Part shown: piece by piece, positions 43,877 to 51,951 of the stretch
Layout of the letters: each line of letters begins with the position of its first letter
Position numbering within the stretch: position 1 is the stretch's first letter
DNA from: JBBSEX01 sp038239345
GTDB taxonomy: Bacteria > Acidobacteriota > Terriglobia > Bryobacterales > Bryobacteraceae
DNA length: 64,000 bases
Direction: 5' to 3'
Assembly (NCBI GenBank): GCA_038239345.1
Contig: JBBSEX010000006.1
Span: 229,095-293,094 of the forward strand
Made by a program: the position numbers and the translations under genes
The notes under the pieces: model-generated
What the model saw: the letters and a program-made list of their open reading frames with translations, nothing else
Database searches by the model: none
What the model was told of the DNA's origin: nothing

Positions 43877-44830
43877 TTAATTGAGATACTTCTTTAAGTC
43901 CGGATTCAACTGCCGTTGCACATCCGGATCGTTCAGGTTGCTTTTATCCACCAGGCGCGGATTCAGGTTGTGAATCTTCTGTACCGGTTTTCCGTCCAGT
44001 TTTGCGACCGCCGCCTTCACTGACTCGTAGCCCATCTGAAACGGATCCTGCACCACCAGCGAGTCTATAACTCCGTTCTTCAAATCTTCAAGCAGCGTTG
44101 GGCTGGAATCGAAGCCGACCAGTTTCACCTTGCTTCCGCGTCCCTTGATGCCTTGCGCGGCGCCGATCGCGCTCGACTCATTGGAAGCGAACATACCGTC
44201 GAGATCGGCATGACCGGTTAACATGTTTTCAGCCTTGGTGAGCGACATCGCGACCTCCGCCATGCCGAACTGCTTGTCGACAATCTTGATCCCCGGCAGG
44301 TTCTTCGCCGTGTAATCTTCAAAGCCTTTTTCCCGAGCCATAGTGGAAGCCGCGCCCGGCTGAACCGCAAGAATGGCTACCTTACCTTTACCGTTCAGGA
44401 TCTTGCCCATCCGCTCGGCTGCTATCTCGCCGGCGTGATAATTATCGGTGGCGATTTGCGAAACGAAGTTTTCGGTGTCAACCGGGGAATCGAAAATGAT
44501 CACCGGAATGCCTGCCTTGGATGCGCGATCAACGGCACTGACTAGCGCGGTCTTGTCAATCGGCGCCAATGCGATGGCATCCACGTGGCGGTTGATCATG
44601 GTATCGAAAATCTTCAACTCGCCGGGGATATCGGCTTCCGAGGCGGGCCCGTTCCATTCCACCTCGACCGCGTTTTCCCTCGCCGCCGCAACGGCTCCGG
44701 CATGAACGGATTGCCAAAACAGGTGGGCATTGCCCTTCGGGATCACGGCGATGATTCGCTTCTTATCGCGATTACAGCCGGACAGCCCAGCTATGCCGAG
44801 CAGCGTGACGACTACCAATAGTTTGTTCAT
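43877..44830 (-). CDS. Sugar ABC transporter substrate-binding lipoprotein (RbsB type)
   Basis: A 317-residue protein with a lipoprotein signal (hydrophobic core then Leu-Ser-Gly-Cys) and a periplasmic-binding type 1 fold: Ile-Pro-Lys-Gly-Asn-Ala-His-Leu-Phe-Trp, Pro-Val-Ile-Ile-Phe-Asp-Ser-Pro-Val, Ile-Ala-Thr-Asp-Asn and Val-Lys-Leu-Val-Gly-Phe-Asp-Ser. It should bind a monosaccharide or polyol at the periplasmic face of the inner membrane. The permease and ATPase are not adjacent, so it is an orphan here. It lies 3 bp after the aldo-keto reductase gene, probably in one message. Confidence 0.87.
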   Translation of the reverse strand: MNKLLVVVTLLGIAGLSGCNRDKKRIIAVIPKGNAHLFWQSVHAGAVAAARENAVEVEWNGPASEADIPGELKIFDTMINRHVDAIALAPIDKTALVSAVDRASKAGIPVIIFDSPVDTENFVSQIATDNYHAGEIAAERMGKILNGKGKVAILAVQPGAASTMAREKGFEDYTAKNLPGIKIVDKQFGMAEVAMSLTKAENMLTGHADLDGMFASNESSAIGAAQGIKGRGSKVKLVGFDSSPTLLEDLKNGVIDSLVVQDPFQMGYESVKAAVAKLDGKPVQKIHNLNPRLVDKSNLNDPDVQRQLNPDLKKYLN

Positions 44831-44833
44831 GAA

Positions 44834-45697
44834 TTAACCGCGAACGCTTGCCGCTGGAATCTTGCGAACCAGATCTTCCATCTCCGCGCGGCTCTCAGAC
44901 CCGATGGTAAAACAATCGACGCAATCGAGTGAAAGCGCGAACTCCAGAGATTCATCCACTTTATTGCGCAATGCGCCCGCGCCTAGAATCTTCATTCCGA
45001 TAACGCCTTTGCCCGCAGCCTTCATCTGGCGCAAGACCGCGATCACCGTTTGCGGGTCGGCATCCATTTGTTCCTGAGCGGGATTAATGCGCGCCAGATC
45101 CACCTCTACCCATTGCTCCTTGGCCGCCGTGCGCAAAGCTTCGATGGTATGGCAGGACGTGCCGTGGGTGCGCACGATGCCTTTTTCCTGCGCTTCGGAG
45201 ATGACAGCCATGGCGCCCTTCTTGCGCTGATTCCAGTCGCCATCGGTCATGCAATGCAGCAGCAAGATGTCGATATAATCCGTTCCCAGTTCACGCCGGA
45301 AACGGTCGAGATCGGCGCGCATCTCCTTTTCGGTGCTGGCGTGCGTTTTGGAGAGGATGGCAACTTTCTCGCGCGGAATCGACTTCAAAGACTGCTTCAC
45401 GTGAGGGTGTGTCCCATACTGATCGGCGGAATCGAAGAACGTGACGCCGTGGTCGTAGCCGGCTTTGAACAAGTCCGCCAGACCCCGCAAGCCGAGTTGT
45501 CTGGTCTGATTAGAACTGCCCCCGACGCCGTTGGTGCCTGTGCCCATTGCCAGGCGGCTCAACTCGATTTTGCGCGGCCCCAGAAAAATGCGATCGCCGG
45601 CCTGCTTGCGAGTTGTTCCGGCGAACAGATGATGCGGGAAGGCATTCAGCGAAATCGCACCCGCCGCGCCCATTTGCAGAAATTCGCGCCGTTTCAT
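44834..45697 (-). CDS. Tat-exported aldo/keto reductase
   Basis: A 287-residue protein with a twin-arginine signal (Lys-Arg-Arg-Glu-Phe-Leu-Gln-Met-Gly-Ala). The AKR barrel has Phe-Phe-Asp-Ser-Ala-Asp-Gln-Tyr (catalytic Asp and Tyr), Ile-Leu-Ser-Lys-Thr (catalytic Lys) and Leu-Leu-Leu-His-Cys (His). The length is slightly short of classic AKRs because the cofactor-binding C-terminus is trimmed. Exported AKRs of this kind are common in Acidobacteriota. The substrate, probably a sugar, is inferred from the neighbouring sugar-binding protein. Confidence 0.85.
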   Translation of the reverse strand: MKRREFLQMGAAGAISLNAFPHHLFAGTTRKQAGDRIFLGPRKIELSRLAMGTGTNGVGGSSNQTRQLGLRGLADLFKAGYDHGVTFFDSADQYGTHPHVKQSLKSIPREKVAILSKTHASTEKEMRADLDRFRRELGTDYIDILLLHCMTDGDWNQRKKGAMAVISEAQEKGIVRTHGTSCHTIEALRTAAKEQWVEVDLARINPAQEQMDADPQTVIAVLRQMKAAGKGVIGMKILGAGALRNKVDESLEFALSLDCVDCFTIGSESRAEMEDLVRKIPAASVRG

Positions 45698-45740
45698 GTC
45701 CCCACGGTAATACTCCGGACCGCGAAAGACAAGCCCGTAT

Positions 45741-47726
45741 TTAGTTGGTAGAGCGCTTCCGCTCGAACGGCGTGTTAACGTACTTGCCCGCCTCTTCCAG
45801 CGCTCCTTGGGTGTTGTCCTTCGTGCGCATTGCTTGCTTGTACTCGTTAACGGCGCGATCGCGATTGCCGGTGATGTCGAAGATCTTGCCTAGATGAATG
45901 TGAGCCCAGACCTCCGTCCATTTCGGTTCCAGATCGCCATTTAAGGAGTCGCGAAACTCATTGGCCGCCGACTGCCAGTTGTTCTGCAGGAAGAATAGCT
46001 CGCCCACGCGATAATGCGCCAGTGAGCTTTGCCGTGTGACGTCCAGCGCTTTCTGATATTCCTTGAGCGACTCGGCAAATTCACCTACTTCAGCGAACTG
46101 TTCACCGCGGCGGATGGCTACCGCCACGCGCATCGTGTTATTGAAACGCAGCACGCGCCCGGTGGGATCGATAATCACGTTTTTCGGTTTGCCGAACGTA
46201 TCGACGATGAATTCGGTGCTGGGCCCAGTGACGTCGATGCGCTTTTCCTCAGGATTGCCTTCGGTCTCGATGCGCATCTCTACAGGCATCCGGAAGGTGT
46301 CCAGATCCTGGGCGATTTTGCCCATCACGCGGAAACCTTTCTGCGTACGGAACACCGTGTATTCCATCTTGAACTCCGGCGCGCCGCTCGATTCAATCCA
46401 CTGAATGAAAAAATACTGCAGGTTCTGACCGGATGTTTGCTCGGCGATTTTGCGGAAATCGTCAGTGTTAGCCGATTTCCAACTGTAGGTGTCGGCGAAG
46501 TTCTTCAAGGTCTTTTGGAAATTCTCATCGCCAATTACCCAGCGCAACATATGTAGTACGGCCGCGCCTTTTCCCGCGGTGGCAGCCCAGTATTCAGGCG
46601 AAAAATCTTCCAATCGCGCGGCTTGCAGCAGCGGAGGATTTTCCACGGTCAAAGCCTCGGTATAGGTTTCCCGAATTTCCGAATCCAAAGCGCCCGGGCC
46701 GTTCAGATGCTCCACATACATGATCTCGGCATAGCGCGCCAAGCCGTTTTGCAACCACAGATGATTCCGCGAAGTAGGCGATACCAACACGCCCCACCAC
46801 TGCCGGGCCACTTGGTTAGCGACTAGCTTGGTGGCCACTTGCTTGCCCATGGACTTCGGCGCCAAAAAGATAATTCCCGGAGCCGTGTATCCGTTCGGAG
46901 CGCCATTCTCGGTCTCAAATACGGTTAGATTAGCTTGCGGCGGCAGACCGAAGATGCTCGTGAAAAATGTCATCACCTTGCCGATTTCTTCGCCGTAAGC
47001 TGGCGCCATGTCGGCTGCTTCCTTCAGATAGAGAGTGGTATTCACTCCCACCGACGAAACCTTTTTCGGTTCGCCCTGCACCACGCCGATACTGCCCGGG
47101 AACGAGGCTTGGGCGTAATGATAGCTGTAGGTGGTCTTGTTATCCGCCGCGCGATCTGACTTTTCCTGCCCGCTGGCGACTACTTTAAAATCGGCCGGCA
47201 CGGTGATCTTCATGTCGGCGCTGAAGCGGTCCACCGTATAGTCGTTCACCGGGAACCAGCGGCCCGGATAAAGCAGAAACGCCCGGTCGCTTTGGATGGA
47301 AGCGAACTTCACCCCGTACACCGGCGAATCTTCCGTACCCGTCAGCCGGCCGTCGTAGGTAAACGTGACGGTAGCGGGTTTGCCTTTAGGAAGGGGTGCG
47401 GGAAAATTCAAGCGAACGCTGAAATCCTGCTGCGATCGCGACGCGGGAATCTGCCGCCCCGCATCGTCCACCACGCGCGTCAAATTCAAGGCGTTGTTCA
47501 ACTCAAAGGAAGCGTAATTCAAGTCGTCGATGGGCGTAAAGTGAACCTGCACGATCGCCGACAGCGATTGCGTGCGAGGATTGATCTCGGCGTCGATGAC
47601 GTAATTCTGCACGTCCAATCGCGCCGGACGTTGCCGTTCCTGCGCGGGCAGCGCGGCGATGGCCCACAGCAAACCGGCGATGGCGGCCCAGCGAACACCA
47701 TACCCAACCCAGGACTCACGAAGCAT
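45741..47726 (-). CDS. M1 peptidase homologue lacking the zinc site, with C-terminal TPR
   Basis: A 661-residue exported protein (signal-type N-terminus with a hydrophobic core ending Leu-Pro-Ala-Gln). The N-terminal domain and gluzincin-like domain align with M1 aminopeptidases, including Gln-Trp-Trp-Gly-Val-Leu-Val-Ser-Pro and Leu-Trp-Leu-Gln-Asn-Gly-Leu-Ala-Arg-Tyr-Ala-Glu. The zinc motif HExxH is replaced by Asn304-Gln-Val-Ala-Arg308, the downstream Glu ligand is Asn (about 327), and the GAMEN-type loop and catalytic Tyr are also not recognisable. The C-terminal region (about 550-650) holds TPR repeats. It is therefore a likely non-catalytic scaffold or binding protein. Its start overlaps the end of lpxB by 11 bp. 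Confidence 0.8.
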   Translation of the reverse strand: MLRESWVGYGVRWAAIAGLLWAIAALPAQERQRPARLDVQNYVIDAEINPRTQSLSAIVQVHFTPIDDLNYASFELNNALNLTRVVDDAGRQIPASRSQQDFSVRLNFPAPLPKGKPATVTFTYDGRLTGTEDSPVYGVKFASIQSDRAFLLYPGRWFPVNDYTVDRFSADMKITVPADFKVVASGQEKSDRAADNKTTYSYHYAQASFPGSIGVVQGEPKKVSSVGVNTTLYLKEAADMAPAYGEEIGKVMTFFTSIFGLPPQANLTVFETENGAPNGYTAPGIIFLAPKSMGKQVATKLVANQVARQWWGVLVSPTSRNHLWLQNGLARYAEIMYVEHLNGPGALDSEIRETYTEALTVENPPLLQAARLEDFSPEYWAATAGKGAAVLHMLRWVIGDENFQKTLKNFADTYSWKSANTDDFRKIAEQTSGQNLQYFFIQWIESSGAPEFKMEYTVFRTQKGFRVMGKIAQDLDTFRMPVEMRIETEGNPEEKRIDVTGPSTEFIVDTFGKPKNVIIDPTGRVLRFNNTMRVAVAIRRGEQFAEVGEFAESLKEYQKALDVTRQSSLAHYRVGELFFLQNNWQSAANEFRDSLNGDLEPKWTEVWAHIHLGKIFDITGNRDRAVNEYKQAMRTKDNTQGALEEAGKYVNTPFERKRSTN

Positions 47727-48897
47727 ACGTCAATTCCCTCTCGATCAATTCTTTCTTTCTCAACAGCGCTTCAATTTCGCGGACCGCATTTTCCATAGGA
47801 TCGTTGGCACTCCACAACAGTTTGGCGACGGACCCCAGTTCAGCGCGCATGGCGGCCCGGGCCGCGGAATCTTCCAGTAACCGTAAAGCTTCGCCAGCCA
47901 AACCAGCAGCCGTCATATCGTCCTGTATCAATTCCGGCACGACGCGCCGGCCTGCCACCAGATTCACCATGGAAAAAAAAGGCACTTTCACCAAATGCCG
48001 GCCAATGATCCAGCTTAACTTGGTAACGCGATAAAAGGTCACCAGCGGTGCGCCCAAGAAAGCTGCCTCAATGGTTACCGTGCCACTTGCCGCCAACGCG
48101 ACGTCCGCATAGGCGAGCAAATCCCAAGTTTGTCCTTCGATTACTTGGATGGAGGAGCGGCGAATGCGTTCCGAAAATGTTCGATTGTTTCCAATCTTTG
48201 CGCCGAAGCCCTGGGGCAGCCCTAACACCACTGTCGCCGGACATTTTTGAACGATTCGATCCACGGCGGCAAGCACTATTGGCAAGTGACGGCCGATCTC
48301 GCCTTCCCGGCTGCCGGGCAATACGGCCACCAGAGGCCGGTCGTCTGTTAAATGATTGTTCGCAAAAAAAGCTTCCCGGGATTGCGTTTCCTTTACGATT
48401 CTTGATAGTGGATGGCCGATGAAAGTAGCGTTTACGCCGCGGGAGCGAAAGAACTCTTCCTCGAAGGGAAAAATGCAGAGCAGCAAGTCGATGATCCGGC
48501 GCATGGTCTTCACCCGTCCCTGACGCCATGCCCAAACTTGTGGGGCGATCAGGTAAATAACGGGAACGCCCGCTTCCTTTAGGCGCGCCGCAAGCCGAAT
48601 GTGAAAGTCGGGACTATCGGTAAGAATCGCGAAATCCGGCCGTTCGCTGGCGATTGCCCGCTTCAGCTTGCGATATTCGCCGTAGATGCGGGGAATATGA
48701 GCCAGCACCTCAACCAAACCGACGACCGACAAGCGGGCGGCATCGACGATGGTCCGGACGCCGGCGGCCCGCATGAGAGGACCGGTACAACCGAAAAACT
48801 CCATGTCCGGGTGCCGTTCGCGTAGAGCGCCGACGATTCTTGAGGCATACAGATCGCCCGACGCCTCGCCCGCCGAAACTAGAACTCGCAACGCCAC
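47716..48897 (-). CDS. lpxB: Lipid-A-disaccharide synthase LpxB
   Basis: A 393-residue GT19 protein of normal length. The N-terminus has Ser-Ala-Gly-Glu-Ala-Ser-Gly-Asp-Leu-Tyr, followed by Phe-Phe-Gly-Cys-Thr-Gly, Asp-Ser-Pro-Asp-Phe-His, Ile-Gly-His-Pro-Leu and Leu-Pro-Gly-Ser-Arg-Glu-Gly-Glu-Ile. It joins UDP-diacylglucosamine to lipid X, forming the lipid A disaccharide at the inner membrane. This shows the organism makes lipid A. It starts at the ATG at 48895-48897, and its end overlaps the M1-like gene. Confidence 0.95.
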   Translation of the reverse strand: MALRVLVSAGEASGDLYASRIVGALRERHPDMEFFGCTGPLMRAAGVRTIVDAARLSVVGLVEVLAHIPRIYGEYRKLKRAIASERPDFAILTDSPDFHIRLAARLKEAGVPVIYLIAPQVWAWRQGRVKTMRRIIDLLLCIFPFEEEFFRSRGVNATFIGHPLSRIVKETQSREAFFANNHLTDDRPLVAVLPGSREGEIGRHLPIVLAAVDRIVQKCPATVVLGLPQGFGAKIGNNRTFSERIRRSSIQVIEGQTWDLLAYADVALAASGTVTIEAAFLGAPLVTFYRVTKLSWIIGRHLVKVPFFSMVNLVAGRRVVPELIQDDMTAAGLAGEALRLLEDSAARAAMRAELGSVAKLLWSANDPMENAVREIEALLRKKELIERELTYAS

Positions 48898-48980
48898 GGT
48901 ATATTCAGTCTAACGGCAAAGACAAGGCTTGCGGTTTTACCAATTTGCTACACTGAGGTACTTCCCCGGCCTATCAAACG

Positions 48981-49778
48981 ATGTCTTCGCACACAGAATT
49001 ACCCCAACCCCGGGTTGTCAGCCCGGCCCAGTCGGCTAGAATCAGCGTCGGGCAGTTTGCCGAACGCCATCGCGGCGAGATGATCGCGCTCAGCACCACC
49101 TTCTCTTACTTCTGTGCCACGGTTCCGCTGAGCGAAGAAGACGTGCGCGAATATCTGGAAGAGCCGATCGCCGCCCTGCCCCCAGCCATTGGCGAACAAC
49201 TACCGAAAGTTTCCATCCTTCTGGTGCCGTATCTGGAGAAAGGGCAAGCGAAATCGAAGGGGCGTTCGAATGGCGATTTCGTCTCCGATGAGAAGCCGCC
49301 GGAGAGCCGCCAATCGCTGGACGCGCAGTTGCGTCTGGGCGAAGAGGAAGTCCTGTTATTCGCGCTGAAAGAACAGGAAGTGGCCGAATATCATTATCGT
49401 CTGTATCATCATCTGGCAATGATTGTTGGCAATCACTGGACCGCGGATGCGCAGTCGCAATACACGCGCCTGTTGCGCGAGGAGTTGAATGCCGACGTCC
49501 ATGGCGAAGTGGATGAAGACAGCTGGCGCTTAAAACAAGCTCTGCGCCGCCGCCAGGTTAGCGCCCGCGACACCAAAGCCTTTCGCGATTATGCGCGGCA
49601 ATCCTTCATCGATACGTTGACGCTTTATCTGCATGGCATTTGTTGCGATATCGACGTGGAAACGGGTCCGCGGCAGCTACCCAGCAGGCATCTCAAAAAG
49701 CGGCTCCTGCTATTTCATACGATGTATCCGCCGCCAAAAGGCTATGCGGTATTTCCCGACGAGCTCAAAAAATCTTAG
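48981..49778 (+). CDS. Hypothetical protein
   Basis: A 265-residue protein without signal peptide or clear membrane segment. It has an acidic linker near residues 85-110 and a helical, charged C-terminal half containing Glu-Val-Ala-Glu-Tyr-His-Tyr-Arg-Leu-Tyr-His-His-Leu and Leu-His-Gly-Ile-Cys-Cys-Asp-Ile-Asp. The His-rich helices might bind metal, but this is not a known motif. It is divergent from lpxB with 83 bp between starts. I do not recognise the family. Confidence 0.6.
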   Translation: MSSHTELPQPRVVSPAQSARISVGQFAERHRGEMIALSTTFSYFCATVPLSEEDVREYLEEPIAALPPAIGEQLPKVSILLVPYLEKGQAKSKGRSNGDFVSDEKPPESRQSLDAQLRLGEEEVLLFALKEQEVAEYHYRLYHHLAMIVGNHWTADAQSQYTRLLREELNADVHGEVDEDSWRLKQALRRRQVSARDTKAFRDYARQSFIDTLTLYLHGICCDIDVETGPRQLPSRHLKKRLLLFHTMYPPPKGYAVFPDELKKS

Positions 49779-49801
49779 CTGGACTTTTTCCTAGAGCGAC
49801 T

Positions 49802-49846
49802 TCCCGAATCCGATCGCTTCGCGGATCCATCGAATGATTTTCGGGA
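49802..49846 (+). promoter_or_regulatory. Hairpin in the copC leader overlapping its ribosome site
   Basis: TCCCGAA (49802-49808) pairs with TTCGGGA (49840-49846), with a smaller inner pairing (ATCCG with CGGAT). The right arm takes in the first bases of the GGGAGGG ribosome site at 49843-49849, 10 bp before the copC ATG. Folding would partly hide the ribosome site. This could be translational control or simply a structured leader. Confidence 0.35.
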
Positions 49847-49859
49847 GGGTTCAAGTCTT

Positions 49860-50192
49860 ATGTGGGTGCGCCTGGCGTTTCTTTTCGTACTCGCACTGCC
49901 GGCTTCCGCTCATGCGCTATTAGTAAAGGCGCTGCCAGCGGAGAACACAATCGTAAGTGCAAGCGACGTGCCGTTCGCCCTCACGTTTAATTCCCGGATT
50001 GACGCCTCCCGCTTGACGCTCCTATTGCCCGACAATACGACGCGGGTGATTGCGATACAAACGCAGACTCCCTCAGAAACTCTGCAGGCGCAGGCCACTG
50101 ATTTAAAGCCAGGGAATTATCAACTGCGGTGGCAGGTGCTGGCAATCGATGGACACATTACAAGGGGCGTGATCACTTTTCGCGTGAAGTAA
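49860..50192 (+). CDS. copC: CopC-type periplasmic copper-binding protein
   Basis: A 110-residue protein: signal peptide (Leu-Ala-Phe-Leu-Phe-Val-Leu-Ala-Leu-Pro-Ala-Ser-Ala) followed by His-Ala-Leu-Leu at the mature start, the expected Cu(II) ligand His1 region. A single CopC beta-sandwich follows, with Leu-Thr-Phe-Asn-Ser-Arg and a late Ile-Asp-Gly-His-Ile-Thr (the Asp-x-His copper ligand pair). It binds copper in the periplasm and is expected to hand it to the membrane protein CopD. It lies 10 bp ahead of copD. Confidence 0.85.
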   Translation: MWVRLAFLFVLALPASAHALLVKALPAENTIVSASDVPFALTFNSRIDASRLTLLLPDNTTRVIAIQTQTPSETLQAQATDLKPGNYQLRWQVLAIDGHITRGVITFRVK

Positions 50193-50202
50193 AGGTCTGG
50201 CT

Positions 50203-51831
50203 GTGGCTCAACTTCTGGATCTCTTCGGCTTCCTTGCGGTTTTATTGCGAGGACTAACGCTGTCGCTGGCGGCGATCGTGATCGGAGGAATCTTCTTTTC
50301 GCTGGTCACACTCCGGCCGCTAGCGCAAGCCTTGCCAAATGCCCGGATGGTGGGACAGCGCTGGATCCTCTATGCCGCTTTAGCTTTGGCGGCGCTACAG
50401 GCGTTCTGGCTAGCGACAAATTCCGCAGTCCTGATGGACACGGCGCAGCTCAGCTTTTCACAAGTGGCTGGAGCGAATTTCTTCCTCAGCGGATCGGCGG
50501 CTTTCGTGGCTGCTTTGCTGATCGCTGGGGCATCCCTACTTGCCGCGAATCTGCCGCTGTGGACGATCTTGCCCGCGGCCACGATTCTAATCAGCGAAGT
50601 ATTCACCAGCCATGCGGCCGCGCGCCTGGATCACAGGGCAATACTTGCGGCGTTGACTCTAAGCCACCAGGGAGCTAGCGCGATCTGGGCCGGTGGTCTC
50701 CCGTTTTGGTTGATGAGCATACGCCGGACGACAGATCGCGCGGCGATGCAACGGCTGAGCCGAAGATTTTCGATTAGCGCCCAATGGAGCGTTGGGATCC
50801 TGCTTGCCGCCGGGCTCGGCCTGTCTTACTTCTATATAGGATCAATCGACGCCGTGTACGGCACCAACTACGGCGTAATGGTGGTGGCCAAAGTTCTGCT
50901 GTTTTCGATGCTGGTGCTTTTCGCGGCCTTCAATTACTTCATCGTGCATGGCACAGGCCCGCAAGCGGATGCGATCGTGGCGCGCTTGCGGCGTTTTGGG
51001 GAGGCGGAGATTGGCATCGCGTTCACAGTTGTACTGGCTGCCGCGTCTCTCACTTCGCAGCCGCCGGCGGTGGATCTAACGGCCGATCGAGTAAACATCC
51101 CCACGATAGAGCAGCGGATGAAGCCGATGTGGCCGCGCCTTAGCACGCCACCACTGGAAACGCTCTCCCCATCAAGCCGCGAACTCTGGAAAACGGAGCA
51201 TCGGGTGCGTGGACAGGTGGAATCGTATATCCCGGGGACCAAACCATACACACCACCGACTGCGGGGGACATCGCCTGGTCGGAATACAATCACCATTGG
51301 GCGGGGATCGTCGTACTGCTGATTGGGATTCTTGCCGTGCTTTCGCGTAGTGGTTATGCGCCCTGGGCCCGGCATTGGCCACTGGCATTCGTGGGGCTGG
51401 CGGTGTTCCTGCTCTTGCGGGCCGATCCGGAAAATTGGCCCCTGGGTCCGAACGGATTCTGGGAAAGTTTCTCCTCGGCCGATGTGATGCAGCACCGGCT
51501 GTTTGTCGTGCTGATACTCGCCTTCGCGGCCTTCGAGTGGGGAGTGCAAACGCAGCGGCTGAAATCCTCGACGGCGGCCATCGTGTTTCCCCTGGTCTGC
51601 GCGGTGGGCGGGGCCGTGCTGCTGACCCACACCCACGCGTTATCCAATATTCGCGAAGAGCTCCTGGCCGAGTTGAGTCATATTCCGCTAGCGATTCTCG
51701 CTGTCGCCGCCGGTTGGGCCCGCTGGCTGGAACTGCGCCTTCCCCCAGCCGACCGGCTAATTCCGTCGCGCGTCTGGCCGGCTTGTTTTGTCCTCATTGG
51801 AGTCGTTCTGGTGCTGTATCGGGAAGCTTGA
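50203..51831 (+). CDS. copD: CopD-type copper transport membrane protein
   Basis: A 542-residue polytopic protein with a GTG start. The N-terminal half has about eight hydrophobic helices of the CopD domain, including Leu-Asp-His-Arg-Ala, Gly-Gly-Leu-Pro-Phe-Trp and Leu-Ser-His-Gln-Gly-Ala. The C-terminal half adds a periplasmic segment and further helices, making it longer than CopD alone (about 300 residues). It moves copper across the inner membrane, usually inward, with CopC. It directly precedes the haem/copper protein at 51952. Confidence 0.83.
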   Translation: MAQLLDLFGFLAVLLRGLTLSLAAIVIGGIFFSLVTLRPLAQALPNARMVGQRWILYAALALAALQAFWLATNSAVLMDTAQLSFSQVAGANFFLSGSAAFVAALLIAGASLLAANLPLWTILPAATILISEVFTSHAAARLDHRAILAALTLSHQGASAIWAGGLPFWLMSIRRTTDRAAMQRLSRRFSISAQWSVGILLAAGLGLSYFYIGSIDAVYGTNYGVMVVAKVLLFSMLVLFAAFNYFIVHGTGPQADAIVARLRRFGEAEIGIAFTVVLAAASLTSQPPAVDLTADRVNIPTIEQRMKPMWPRLSTPPLETLSPSSRELWKTEHRVRGQVESYIPGTKPYTPPTAGDIAWSEYNHHWAGIVVLLIGILAVLSRSGYAPWARHWPLAFVGLAVFLLLRADPENWPLGPNGFWESFSSADVMQHRLFVVLILAFAAFEWGVQTQRLKSSTAAIVFPLVCAVGGAVLLTHTHALSNIREELLAELSHIPLAILAVAAGWARWLELRLPPADRLIPSRVWPACFVLIGVVLVLYREA

Positions 51832-51870
51832 TCCGTTACATTTCTTTGCAAATGTAGCCCCCTATCGTCG

Positions 51871-51899
51871 CTGACATGCTTCAGAAATCCGTGTATACT
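51871..51899 (+). promoter_or_regulatory. Sigma-70 type promoter of the haem/copper protein gene
   Basis: CTGACA at 51871-51876 and TATACT at 51894-51899 are 17 bp apart, a near-consensus promoter. It lies 52 bp upstream of the ATG at 51952, and a 17-bp palindrome overlaps the last three bases of the -10 box. This is the best promoter in the window by eye. Confidence 0.6.
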
Positions 51900-51913
51900 T
51901 AACACTGTTAAGT
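51897..51913. promoter_or_regulatory. Palindromic operator overlapping the -10 box
   Basis: ACTTAACA (51897-51904) and TGTTAAGT (51906-51913) are perfect inverted repeats around a single base. They cover the end of the -10 box and the expected transcription start, a position where a dimeric repressor would block RNA polymerase. The sequence style fits TetR- or PadR/BlaI-type operators. No regulator gene is adjacent, so the binding protein is unknown. Confidence 0.55.
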
Positions 51914-51951
51914 TAACGCAGTCAAACCCATTTTGTGGTCTTGGAGTGTTC

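Noticed and set aside
49845..49865. GGGTTCAAGTC resembling a tRNA T-arm
   Set aside because: No matching acceptor, D or anticodon arms upstream; it is the copC leader.
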